Assembly: GCA_019163375.1 (NCBI GenBank)
Contig: JAFLKK010000004.1
Coordinates: forward strand, 186,001-250,000
DNA from: Paludibacter sp.
GTDB taxonomy: Bacteria > Bacteroidota > Bacteroidia > Bacteroidales > Paludibacteraceae
Direction: 5' to 3'
Length of the DNA stretch: 64,000 nucleotides
The notes under the pieces were generated by a model that was given only the letters and a program-made list of their open reading frames with translations, had not been told where the DNA came from and did not search any database. Shown here one piece after another: positions 8,380 through 18,777 of the stretch. The position numbers and the translations under genes are program-made. Numbering within the stretch: the first letter of the stretch is position 1; the number at the start of each line of letters is the position of its first letter.

Positions 8380-9585
8380 ATGAAACGCAATCCTAAAGAA
8401 GAACGATCACTTTTCCCCGAAGAGTGTTTGTTGCGCGAAATAGCCCGGCAACCGCGATTGTCAATCGGACTTCCCAAAGAAAATGCACTTGTTGAAACCC
8501 GTTTGGCATTAACCCCCGAGGGTGTTGCCATTGTTACGGAAGAGGGTCACAGCGTGTATGTACAGCGTGGTGCAGGTGAACCAATGTCTTATTCCGACTT
8601 GCAATACAGCGAGGCGGGTGCTTATCTGGTAGACGATGCGGCTACAGTATTTGGAGCCGACATGGTTTTGAAAATTGCACCCCCTACGCTTGAAGAACTC
8701 AACCTGATGCACGATAGATCTACATTGTTTTCGATGCTGCAACTCAGCAATTTGTCGGCCGAGTGCATACGATTGATGATGAAGAAGAAGATGAATGCCA
8801 TTGCTTATGAGTTGATTCAGGACGAACAAAAAGCGTTTCCGGTGGTAAATTCCATTGCGGAAATCGAAGGAAATACGGCTATTGCTGTTGCGGCCGAACT
8901 AATGAGCAACGAGCGCGGGGGCAAAGGCCTCTTGCTGGGTGGTGTAGCAGGAATCACACCTACCGAAGTATTGATTCTGGGTGCAGGTATTACCGGTTCG
9001 GTGGCTGCGCGTACAGCACTGGCTTTGGGTGCTCAGGTAAAAGTATTTGATCATGACATTAGTAAGTTGCGCAAAATACAGCATTACCTTGGGCAGCAGG
9101 TTTTCACGTCGGTTATTCATCCTACCGTACTGATCCGGTCGTTGGCTACTGCCGATGCCGTTATCGGTAATCTTCGATATATCAATGGTTCGGAGCGTTT
9201 TATGGTGTCGGAAGAATTAGTAAAAACAATGAAGCCCGGTGCCATTATCATCGATATGAGTGTGGATCAGGGCGGTTGCTTCGAAACATCCGAATGCCGC
9301 ACCCTTCAACATCCGGTATTCGAAAAGCACGGTGTTATTCATTACTGTGTGCCCAATATTTCTGCCCGGGTGGCGCGTACTTCGTCGATGGCACTCAGCA
9401 ATATTTTTGCACCCATGCTTCTCAAAGTTGCCTGTTCGGGTAGCGTGAATTCTGCCATTACCGAAAGTGTAGGATTTCGTCATGGTGCATTTATTTATAG
9501 CGGTGTTTTGGTCAACCGTCTTATTGGAAATTATTACAATATTCCTTCAAATGATATTGGTTTATTGATTGCCGGTTATTATTAA
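8380..9585 (+). CDS. Alanine dehydrogenase / transhydrogenase-alpha family protein
   Basis: A member of the AlaDh/PNT family, which in classic cases converts alanine to pyruvate with NAD+. The N-terminal substrate domain (about residues 30-165) has the GLPKE opening, and the Rossmann domain carries VLILGAGITGS (about residues 193-203). The MSVDQGGCFETS segment and the PNISARVARTSS region are typical. Length is 401, slightly long because of a 27-residue N-terminal extension. An oddity is LQLSN at 120-124: classic enzymes have a catalytic His where this protein has Gln121, so activity as an alanine dehydrogenase is uncertain. It is monocistronic with a strong promoter. Cytosolic. The family is sure, the exact reaction is not. 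Confidence 0.8.
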   Translation: MKRNPKEERSLFPEECLLREIARQPRLSIGLPKENALVETRLALTPEGVAIVTEEGHSVYVQRGAGEPMSYSDLQYSEAGAYLVDDAATVFGADMVLKIAPPTLEELNLMHDRSTLFSMLQLSNLSAECIRLMMKKKMNAIAYELIQDEQKAFPVVNSIAEIEGNTAIAVAAELMSNERGGKGLLLGGVAGITPTEVLILGAGITGSVAARTALALGAQVKVFDHDISKLRKIQHYLGQQVFTSVIHPTVLIRSLATADAVIGNLRYINGSERFMVSEELVKTMKPGAIIIDMSVDQGGCFETSECRTLQHPVFEKHGVIHYCVPNISARVARTSSMALSNIFAPMLLKVACSGSVNSAITESVGFRHGAFIYSGVLVNRLIGNYYNIPSNDIGLLIAGYY

Positions 9586-10001
9586 TGCTTTTTTGAACCA
9601 ACAGCATCTTTTTATCACTAGTTTTGAACCGAATAATTAGTTCACTGTTCTATAATAAAACACCTGTTTCTTGACTTCAAAAATGAGTTTTCAACTTGCT
9701 CGAAGCTGTTTCATCTAAGGTTTTAAAAAGCAATAAGATAATCGGAAACGCTCAGTATCATTTATTGGTATCTTTTTTGTAAGCAAAAGTCACACAAACA
9801 GACTCTTGTGCTGAGCCTGTCGAAGCAGGTAACATGTAACCATTTACTCGTAACTATATACATTGCGTGCTGAATGGATTTTTATATCTTTGCAAGCCAA
9901 TTTTGAAGCTAAAAGAGCAGAAAAGTATTTTTTAAAATTTGTTGTTAATAGTCAAGCCTTAACCGTCACTATTAGCTATTCACTCTCAACTTAAGTTATT
10001 T
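9586..10001. other. Intergenic region with rsh promoter and a dispersed palindrome
   Basis: No gene seen. It holds a short palindromic motif GCTGAGCCTGTCGAAGCAG (about 9813-9831), a common dispersed sequence type, and the -7 box of the next gene. Confidence 0.5.
9885..9892 (+). promoter_or_regulatory. -7 box upstream of rsh
   Basis: TATCTTTG about 110 bp before the ATG; the -33 element is weak (ATTG near 9862). Confidence 0.55.
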
Positions 10002-12239
10002 ATGTCGCAGATACCAGAACAAGAAATACTATCCGATGATGATCAGATTCAACAGGAATTTGATGCACTGCTTGATGATTACAGCAAAACCAATCACCGA
10101 CAGAAAGTTGAACTTGTAACCCGAGCTTTCAACTTTGCTAAAGCCGCGCACAAAGGTATCAAGCGACGGTCGGGCGAACCTTATATCATGCACCCGTTGG
10201 CAGTTGCCCGCATTGTGGTAAAGGAAATTGGTTTGGGCTCTACGTCCATCTGTTCTGCTTTGCTTCATGATGTGGTGGAAGATACCGATTATACGGTAGA
10301 AGATATTAGTAATCTTTTTGGTCCGAAGATTGCCCAAATTGTGGATGGACTGACAAAAATTTCGGGTGGCGTATTTGCCGAAAGAGCTTCGGAACAAGCC
10401 GAGAATTTTCGCAAGCTCCTTCTCACTATGTCGGAAGACATACGTGTTATTCTGATTAAAATTGCCGACCGACTTCACAATATGCGTACCCTGGGTTCCA
10501 TGCCCTCTGCCAAGCAATATAAAATTGCCGGCGAAACGCAATATATTTACGCCCCACTTGCTCACCGTTTAGGTCTTTTCCGCATTAAAACCGAACTCGA
10601 GAACCTGAGTTTTAAATTCGAACACCCCGATACCTATCACGATATTGAAGCCCGATTAGCCGGTGACGAAGATGCCCGTAATCTTTTCTACAAAGAGTTT
10701 TCGCAGCCCATCTACGAGAAGCTAACCGAAATGGGCTATGAGTTTACCCTACGTGCCCGCATAAAATCTATTTATTCTATTTCCCGAAAAATGGCCTCGC
10801 GCAATATACCTTTCGAAGAGGTGTATGATATTCTGGCTTTGCGTATCGTGTTTAAACCGCGCGCCGGAATGAATGAAAAGGATCAGTGTTGGATGCTTTA
10901 CTCGGCGCTAACGGCACTATACAAACCTCACCCCGAGCGCATTCGCGACTGGGTAAGTACGCCAAAAGCCAATGGTTACGAGGCTCTGCACGTTACTGTA
11001 ATGGGACAGGGCGGTAAATGGGTGGAAGTGCAAATTCGTAGCGAGCGCATGAACGACATAGCCGAAAAGGGGCTTGCAGCCCACTGGAAGTACAAATCGG
11101 GCGTTGCCGATGAATCGGAACTTGATAAATGGCTAAAGACCATCAAAGAATTGCTGGACAATCCGGAGCCCAATGCGCTCGATTTTATGGATACCTTCAA
11201 ATTGAATCTTTTTGCCTCCGAAATATTTGTTTTTACGCCCAAAGGCGAAATCCGAACCATTGCTCAGGGCGCTACAGCACTCGATTTTGCATTCTTACTC
11301 CACTCCGATTTGGGGAATCACTGCATTGGAGCGAAGGTTAACCATAAGCTTGTTCCGTTAAGCTATTCGTTAAGTAGTGGCGATCAGGTGGAGATTCTGA
11401 CGACCCGAAAACAAACGCCGCAGCCCGAGTGGCTCGATTTTGTGACTACTGCCAGAGCAAAAGCAAAACTGCGTGCGCTGTTTAAAAAAGAAGAAAAATC
11501 GCAAATTGCAGAGGGTCAGAAACGAATAGAAGCTGTTCTGAAATCGCTCCACCTTGAAGCCGAGAACGAAAACATTGTTCGTATTCTTAATCACTACAGC
11601 ATTACTCAGCGAAATGAACTGTACCTGCAGGTTGGAAAAGGAATTCTGAATCTGGAGGATTTGAGTAAAATTGTGTTTAAACAAAAAGCACAGAATGTTT
11701 TTGCCAAATACCTCAAATTACCTTTTGGAGGTTCGTCTGAAGCGGTGAAGCACGAAACGGTGCCGATAGATAGCAAGATAGACCGTAAGAAAGCCTATAA
11801 ACTTACCGAAGAAAACGCCGGAAAGACTTATAAACTGGCTGAATGTTGCCATCCTATCCCGGGCGATGATGTGCTGGGGTATGTCGACGATTCTGAGTCG
11901 GTGATTATTCATAAACGTCAATGCCCGGTAGCCGATAAACTGAAAACAAGTTATGGCGAACGTATTATCTCTGCCGATTGGGCAACGCATAAAGTGCTCT
12001 CATTCGTAGAAGTGCTCGAAATAAGAGGCATTGATAAAAAAGGTGTACTTATTCAAATTCTCAAAGTAATTACCGAAGCGTATGCAGTAAATATTCAGAA
12101 AATGAATATCGAAACCGAAGCAGGTATATTTGTGGGACGTTTCTTCATTTATGTACACGACACCGAGGATATTAATAATCTCTGTCGGGATATTATGAAG
12201 ATAAAAGAAGTCAATTCGGTACAAAGGGTACAGGAATAA
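10002..12239 (+). CDS. rsh: Bifunctional (p)ppGpp synthetase/hydrolase (RelA/SpoT homologue)
   Basis: Makes and degrades the stringent-response alarmone (p)ppGpp in the cytosol. The 745 residues hold the full long-RSH order: HD hydrolase domain with His64, His89-Asp90, Glu93-Asp94 and Asp156 (in ADRLHN) all present; synthetase domain about residues 230-360 with RIKSIYSISRK and the YEALHVTV/VEVQIRS strand pair; TGS domain about 405-465 starting IFVFTPKGEI; a helical/zinc-finger-like region with CCHPIPGD (about residue 625); and a C-terminal ACT domain about 668-745. Because the hydrolase residues are intact, it is probably a bifunctional Rel rather than a synthetase-only enzyme. The ATG at 10002 keeps the usual N-terminus. 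guaB, which competes for the GTP pool sensed by this system, lies directly downstream. Confidence 0.95.
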   Translation: MSQIPEQEILSDDDQIQQEFDALLDDYSKTNHRQKVELVTRAFNFAKAAHKGIKRRSGEPYIMHPLAVARIVVKEIGLGSTSICSALLHDVVEDTDYTVEDISNLFGPKIAQIVDGLTKISGGVFAERASEQAENFRKLLLTMSEDIRVILIKIADRLHNMRTLGSMPSAKQYKIAGETQYIYAPLAHRLGLFRIKTELENLSFKFEHPDTYHDIEARLAGDEDARNLFYKEFSQPIYEKLTEMGYEFTLRARIKSIYSISRKMASRNIPFEEVYDILALRIVFKPRAGMNEKDQCWMLYSALTALYKPHPERIRDWVSTPKANGYEALHVTVMGQGGKWVEVQIRSERMNDIAEKGLAAHWKYKSGVADESELDKWLKTIKELLDNPEPNALDFMDTFKLNLFASEIFVFTPKGEIRTIAQGATALDFAFLLHSDLGNHCIGAKVNHKLVPLSYSLSSGDQVEILTTRKQTPQPEWLDFVTTARAKAKLRALFKKEEKSQIAEGQKRIEAVLKSLHLEAENENIVRILNHYSITQRNELYLQVGKGILNLEDLSKIVFKQKAQNVFAKYLKLPFGGSSEAVKHETVPIDSKIDRKKAYKLTEENAGKTYKLAECCHPIPGDDVLGYVDDSESVIIHKRQCPVADKLKTSYGERIISADWATHKVLSFVEVLEIRGIDKKGVLIQILKVITEAYAVNIQKMNIETEAGIFVGRFFIYVHDTEDINNLCRDIMKIKEVNSVQRVQE

Positions 12240-14103
<1,864 letters not shown>

Positions 14104-14307
14104 CTGTAAATTATCGATGAATAATTAATAGTGGATAGTTATAAATTGTTTTGGATGTAGAGTCTGATGGAAAGAAAATGTCACGAAACATTATTTGTAA
14201 ATAATACACACAACAATAGCACATTAAATACGTTTACAGTTAGTTGTAGCCGTCAACGTTAATTGCCGGTTGTTGACTATTCAGTCGAATTATCATATTA
14301 AATAATT

Positions 14308-16251
14308 ATGAAACCATTTGTAATTTCTTTAGTTGTCGTTCTAGCATTTTCGGGCTGTTTGTTTGCACAGGGATATGATCCGGTGTTGATGACGATTAAC
14401 AACAAGCCGGTGCTGAAGTCCGAGTTTGAATATATTTATAATAAAAACAACACGAACAATTCGTTAGATAAAAAAACGCTTGACGAATACGTAGACTTAT
14501 TTGTAAATTTCAAATTGAAAGTAGAGGAGGCCAAATCGAAAGGGATAGATACCACCCACGCTTTTATCTCCGAGTTGTCGGGTTACCGTTCTCAACTGAC
14601 GCGACCCTATTTAACCGATCAGAATGTGGAAGAGGCTGTTTTGTTGGAAGCTTACAACCACCTGAAAGAAGAAGTAGATGTGAGTCATATTCTGATACAG
14701 ATTCCCCAAAATGCTGCTCCGGTGGATACTTTAAAAGCTTGGAACAGCATTCAGTCAATTTTGAAGCGCATTCAGAATGAAGATTTTGCGAAGGTTGCCA
14801 AAGAAGTTTCGGAAGATCCTACAGCTGCCAAAAACTCAGGTCGTATAGGATTTGTCTCAGCTTTTCGCACAGTGTATCCTTTCGAGTCGGCAGCTTACAA
14901 CACGCCTGTGGGTTCTGTTTCAAAGGTTGTTCGATCAACGATTGGTTATCATATTATCAAAGTACACGCTCGCCGTAATTCTATGGGTGAGGTGACTGTT
15001 GCGCACATTATGTTGTCGGCACCAAAAGGCGATGCGGCGAAAATTAAAGCGGCTAAATTTACGGCTGATTCGCTCTATAAGCGTGTGTTGGCAGGAGATG
15101 ATTTCGGAACATTGGCCAAAAAATACTCACAAGATAAAAGTTCATCGGCGCGCGATGGTGAGTTGCCGGCTTTCACTACCGGTAGGATGGTGCCCGAGTT
15201 TGAGGCTGCTGCTTTTGCTCTGAAAAATATTGGCGACATAAGTGTACCTGTTCAAACTAATTACGGTTGGCATATTATCAAATTGCTGAACAAGAAAGGG
15301 GTTGATTCATTCGAAAGCATGAAGGAAGACCTTGTACGTAAAGTAAACCGTGACGAGCGCGCTAGCTTTGGGCAGCAAGCATTGTTGCGGAGATTACGTG
15401 TGGACTATGATTGCAACATAAATGCAGCCGCTGTGCAGGACATTATCAAATTGGGCGGCAAGGCCGATGTAAACGATTCGCTGTTTAAAGCTGAAGTTGC
15501 AAAACTGAATAAACCGCTGTTTAGTTTCGCGGATAAAAAGTATTCGCAAGCCGATTTTGCAAAGTATCTAAACAGTAACCCTGAGTCGCAAATTAGTACC
15601 GCATCCGAACTGATTAACCAGAAACTTGATGCCTATATTGATGCCGAATTATTAGCGTATGAAGACTCACAACTGGAAAAAGAGCACCCCGAGTTTCGAT
15701 ATTTGATGAACGAATATCACGATGGTATTCTTCTGTTCGAGATCAGCAACAATCAGGTTTGGGAAAAGGCGTCGAAAGATACCGAAGGATTGAAGAAATA
15801 CTTCAATGCGCACAAGTCGGATTATACTTGGAAAGAGCCTCATTACAAAGGTTATATCATATCGTGTAAAAACAATGCCACCTTCAAAATGGCAAAATCG
15901 CTGGTGCGTAAATCGGATAAAGATTCGGTAGACAACTACCTTCGCAGTCGATTGAATGATAGTATCCAATACGTGAAGGTTGAAAAAGGCCTTTTTGTGA
16001 AAGGCGAAAATAAGGTGATTGATAAAGAAGTTTTCAAGTCGAAGGAGAACTTAGCTCCTTCTAACGAGTATCCTTTTGTGTTTATTACCGGAAAAATGCT
16101 CAAAAAGACTCCCGAAAATTATACCGATGTACGCGGTTTAGTGACTGCCGATTATCAAGAATACTTAGAAAAAGAGTGGATTAAGACTCTTCGTGCCAAA
16201 TATAAGGTTATAGTTGACCAAAATATTTTGAAAACGGTTAAGAAAAACTAA
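14308..16251 (+). CDS. Periplasmic peptidyl-prolyl isomerase with two parvulin domains
   Basis: Likely a periplasmic foldase/chaperone for outer-membrane proteins, SurA/PrsA/PpiD type. Residues 1-21 form a signal peptide ending LFAQ. A SurA-like N-terminal helical region carries KPVLKSEFEY. Two parvulin (PpiC) domains follow: about 125-222, starting VDVSHILIQI and ending GYHIIKVHARR, and about 228-330, with VAHIML and YGWHIIKLLNKKG. The C-terminal 300 residues are helical, ending in a second substrate-binding-like region, which makes the protein longer (647 residues) than E. coli SurA (about 430). It heads a run of three related foldase genes on the same strand. Confidence 0.88.
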   Translation: MKPFVISLVVVLAFSGCLFAQGYDPVLMTINNKPVLKSEFEYIYNKNNTNNSLDKKTLDEYVDLFVNFKLKVEEAKSKGIDTTHAFISELSGYRSQLTRPYLTDQNVEEAVLLEAYNHLKEEVDVSHILIQIPQNAAPVDTLKAWNSIQSILKRIQNEDFAKVAKEVSEDPTAAKNSGRIGFVSAFRTVYPFESAAYNTPVGSVSKVVRSTIGYHIIKVHARRNSMGEVTVAHIMLSAPKGDAAKIKAAKFTADSLYKRVLAGDDFGTLAKKYSQDKSSSARDGELPAFTTGRMVPEFEAAAFALKNIGDISVPVQTNYGWHIIKLLNKKGVDSFESMKEDLVRKVNRDERASFGQQALLRRLRVDYDCNINAAAVQDIIKLGGKADVNDSLFKAEVAKLNKPLFSFADKKYSQADFAKYLNSNPESQISTASELINQKLDAYIDAELLAYEDSQLEKEHPEFRYLMNEYHDGILLFEISNNQVWEKASKDTEGLKKYFNAHKSDYTWKEPHYKGYIISCKNNATFKMAKSLVRKSDKDSVDNYLRSRLNDSIQYVKVEKGLFVKGENKVIDKEVFKSKENLAPSNEYPFVFITGKMLKKTPENYTDVRGLVTADYQEYLEKEWIKTLRAKYKVIVDQNILKTVKKN

Positions 16252-16260
16252 TAATTTCTC

Positions 16261-16310
16261 AAACGCAAAAATAAAAGTCCTACCTTTGGATTTTATTTTT
16301 GCGTTTTTTA
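16261..16310 (+). terminator. Terminator whose loop holds the next gene's -7 box
   Basis: A perfect 16-bp inverted repeat (16261-16276 with 16291-16306) followed by T residues ends the foldase transcript. The 14-base loop contains TACCTTTG at 16281-16288. Confidence 0.8.
16281..16288 (+). promoter_or_regulatory. -7 box inside a terminator loop
   Basis: TACCTTTG, 55 bp upstream of the lipoprotein start at 16343; transcription would begin in the right arm of the upstream terminator. Confidence 0.5.
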
Positions 16311-16342
16311 TTTCAACCAACAAGCCGGATTAAATACTGTAG

Positions 16343-17203
16343 ATGATTAAGACTTTTTTCTTGCCAATTCTTTCTGTTGTAATGGTTTTATTTTCCTCGT
16401 GTGGCTCCAAGGTTGCAGATGAAAATAAATCGCCCTTGCTTGAGGTGGAGGGTAAATTTTTGTACTACGAGGACATTCAGCAAATCATTCCTCCAAACGT
16501 GAATAAGGTGGACAGTGCCCAGATAGCCAAAAGTTATATTCGTAAGTGGGTAACCGATGTGCTTTTGTACGAAAATGCGAAGCGAAACATTAGCAATAAA
16601 AGCGAAATTGATGAATTGGTAGAGAGTTATCGTAAATCGCTGACCATTCATCAGTATCAGCAAAAAATGATAGAGCAACGCCTTCCGAAAGAGCCATCTG
16701 ACGAAGAGCTGCAGGCTTTCTATAAAAAATACAGCAGTCAACTACTACTGAAAGAAAATGTGATTAAAGGACTGCTGCTGGTTGTTCCGGCCAAAGCACC
16801 ACAAATAGCCAATGTACGAAGTTGGGTGCAGTCGGCCAATGTGAAGGCACTCGGAAATATAGAAAAATACAGTATTCAGAATGCAATAAGCTATGATTAT
16901 TTTGGCGACAGGTGGGTGCCTTTTTCTGAGGTATTGAAAAAAATGCCTATCAAAGTGGAAAACCCTTCCAGCTATATTTCGTCCAATCGTTTTGTAGAAG
17001 TGTCGGATAGCACCCACCGTTATTTTTTGCGGATTATCGGGTCGAGAAGTACGGGGAGTGTAGAGCCTTTTGAAATGTCGAGAGATCGGATTGGCAATAT
17101 ATTACTGAATAAGATGAAAGGAGAATTTATCACGAAGTTCGAAAACGAATTGTATGATGATGCCATTAAAGATGAGAACGTCACTTTTTTCAAAAAGAAA
17201 TAG
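16343..17203 (+). CDS. Lipoprotein related to SurA-type foldases, without a clear parvulin core
   Basis: Predicted outer- or inner-membrane lipoprotein: the signal peptide ends VLFSSC with the lipidated Cys at residue 20. The sequence then resembles the N-terminal chaperone part of SurA-like proteins (LLEVEGKFLYYEDIQ, IRKWVTDVLLYENAKR, SDEELQAFYKKYS). No complete parvulin domain with its usual His-Ile-Leu and Gly-Tyr-His motifs is visible, so isomerase activity is doubtful. It is the middle gene of a three-gene foldase series, 85 bp before the SurA-like gene. A chaperone role in outer-membrane protein transit is an inference from context and partial similarity. Confidence 0.75.
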   Translation: MIKTFFLPILSVVMVLFSSCGSKVADENKSPLLEVEGKFLYYEDIQQIIPPNVNKVDSAQIAKSYIRKWVTDVLLYENAKRNISNKSEIDELVESYRKSLTIHQYQQKMIEQRLPKEPSDEELQAFYKKYSSQLLLKENVIKGLLLVVPAKAPQIANVRSWVQSANVKALGNIEKYSIQNAISYDYFGDRWVPFSEVLKKMPIKVENPSSYISSNRFVEVSDSTHRYFLRIIGSRSTGSVEPFEMSRDRIGNILLNKMKGEFITKFENELYDDAIKDENVTFFKKK

Positions 17204-17288
17204 AGTCGCTTTTTATGCGACTAACCACAAATAAGAACTAAAACAGATAGAAATATAAAACATACACGCATAACGTCAACTTGTAAAT

Positions 17289-18641
17289 ATGAAAAAAACA
17301 ATTTTCGCACTTTTTTTACTTTTAAGCATTGCCCCTTTTAAAATGCTGGCCCAGAAGAATATTATCGATGAAGTGGTATGGGTAGTTGGTGATGAATCCA
17401 TTCTAAAATCGGAAGTAGAAGAGCAAAGGCTACGTGCAGAATATGAAAAAACTCCTCTGGAAGGCGATCCGTATTGTGTTATACCGGAGCAAATGGCTAT
17501 TCAGAAACTTTTTTTACATCAGGCCGCTATTGATAGTATTACGGTAAATGAATCCTCAGTCAACAATCAGGTGGAAAGTCAATTGAACTACTATGTATCG
17601 CAAATCGGCTCGAAAGAAAAGGTGGAAGAGTATTTTCGCAAACCCACTTCGGAATTGCGCGAAGACTTACGTGATATGATTCGCAACCAACAATTGATTC
17701 AACAAATGCGGTCGAAACTGGTGGAGAAAATCAAATCGACACCGGCTGATATCCGTCGTTTTTTCAACAAAATACCAGCCGATAGTATCCCAACCGTACC
17801 TGCTCAGGTTGAATTACAAATTGTAAGCTTCGAACCACCGGTTCCCATCGAAGAGTCGACCCGTATTAAAGATCGTTTGCGCGATTTTACTGAACGTGTA
17901 ACTTCGGGTACAACCGATTTCTCTGTTTTAGCACGTATTTATTCCGAAGACACCGAAAGTGCAAAACGGGGTGGTGAACTTGGGTTTATGGGACGTGGGC
18001 AATTGGTTCCCGAATTTGCAACCGTTGCCTTCAACTTATTGGATCCTAAAAAAGTATCGCGTATTGTTCAAAGTGAGTTTGGATACCACATTATTCAACT
18101 GATTGAAAAGCGTGGCGATAAAATCAATTGTCGTCATATCCTGTTGAAACCCCGTGTTTCTATCGAGGAAAAAACCAAAGCTATTCACAACCTCGATTCT
18201 ATTTCAGGCCTTATTCGCGATGGTAAAATTACCTTTGAACAAGCTGTAATGGCTTACTCGCAAGATAAAAACACAGCGTTGAATGCCGGTTTGATGCTTA
18301 ACGACAAAACAGGAACTTCAAAATTTGAATATCAGGATTTGAATCCGGAAATTGCCAAAATTGTTTACGATAAAAAGGTGGGCGAAATTTCGGCTCCATT
18401 CTCAATGATAAGCCCAACTACCAATAAAGAAGTGGTGGCCGTTGTGAAGATAAAATCGAAAGTGGAAAATCACAAAGCCAACCTTACCGACGATTATCAG
18501 ATGCTGAGGGCTATGTATGAAGATAAGGAGAGACAAGAGTTTATTACCAACTGGATTGTGAAAAAACAAAAAGAAACCTATATTAGTATCGATCCGGCTT
18601 GGGTGAATTGTAAATTCCAGTATCCGGGTTGGATTAAGTAA
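17289..18641 (+). CDS. SurA-like periplasmic chaperone and peptidyl-prolyl isomerase
   Basis: Periplasmic chaperone expected to escort unfolded outer-membrane proteins. The signal peptide covers residues 1-21 (ends MLAQ). The N-terminal domain opens IIDEVVWVVGDESILKSEVE, the typical SurA start, and contains the LRDMIRNQQLIQQMR helix. Two parvulin domains follow: about 175-275 (VELQIVSF to GYHIIQLIEKRG) and about 278-385 (NCRHILLKP to KEVVAVVKIKSK). At 450 residues it is close to SurA length. It is preceded by two related foldase genes and followed by an OstA-like gene, a context that links it to outer-membrane biogenesis. Confidence 0.9.
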   Translation: MKKTIFALFLLLSIAPFKMLAQKNIIDEVVWVVGDESILKSEVEEQRLRAEYEKTPLEGDPYCVIPEQMAIQKLFLHQAAIDSITVNESSVNNQVESQLNYYVSQIGSKEKVEEYFRKPTSELREDLRDMIRNQQLIQQMRSKLVEKIKSTPADIRRFFNKIPADSIPTVPAQVELQIVSFEPPVPIEESTRIKDRLRDFTERVTSGTTDFSVLARIYSEDTESAKRGGELGFMGRGQLVPEFATVAFNLLDPKKVSRIVQSEFGYHIIQLIEKRGDKINCRHILLKPRVSIEEKTKAIHNLDSISGLIRDGKITFEQAVMAYSQDKNTALNAGLMLNDKTGTSKFEYQDLNPEIAKIVYDKKVGEISAPFSMISPTTNKEVVAVVKIKSKVENHKANLTDDYQMLRAMYEDKERQEFITNWIVKKQKETYISIDPAWVNCKFQYPGWIK

Positions 18642-18730
18642 TAGCCGTATTATAAAATTCTATTCTTCTGTTTTTTTGATTAAATAGAATCATTCTTTAA
18701 ATCAAGTACAGGCATATAAATTTACAACTT

Positions 18731-18759
18731 CGACCCCGTTACTTTGAGTAACGGGGTCG
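18731..18759 (+). terminator. Strong hairpin just before the OstA-like gene
   Basis: A perfect 12-bp stem (18731-18742 with 18748-18759) and a 5-base loop. No T run follows, so termination is uncertain. The top strand contains TTACTTTG across the stem-loop boundary (18739-18746), which is close to a -7 box. Confidence 0.6.
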
Positions 18760-18777
18760 ATAAATATAGAATATATT

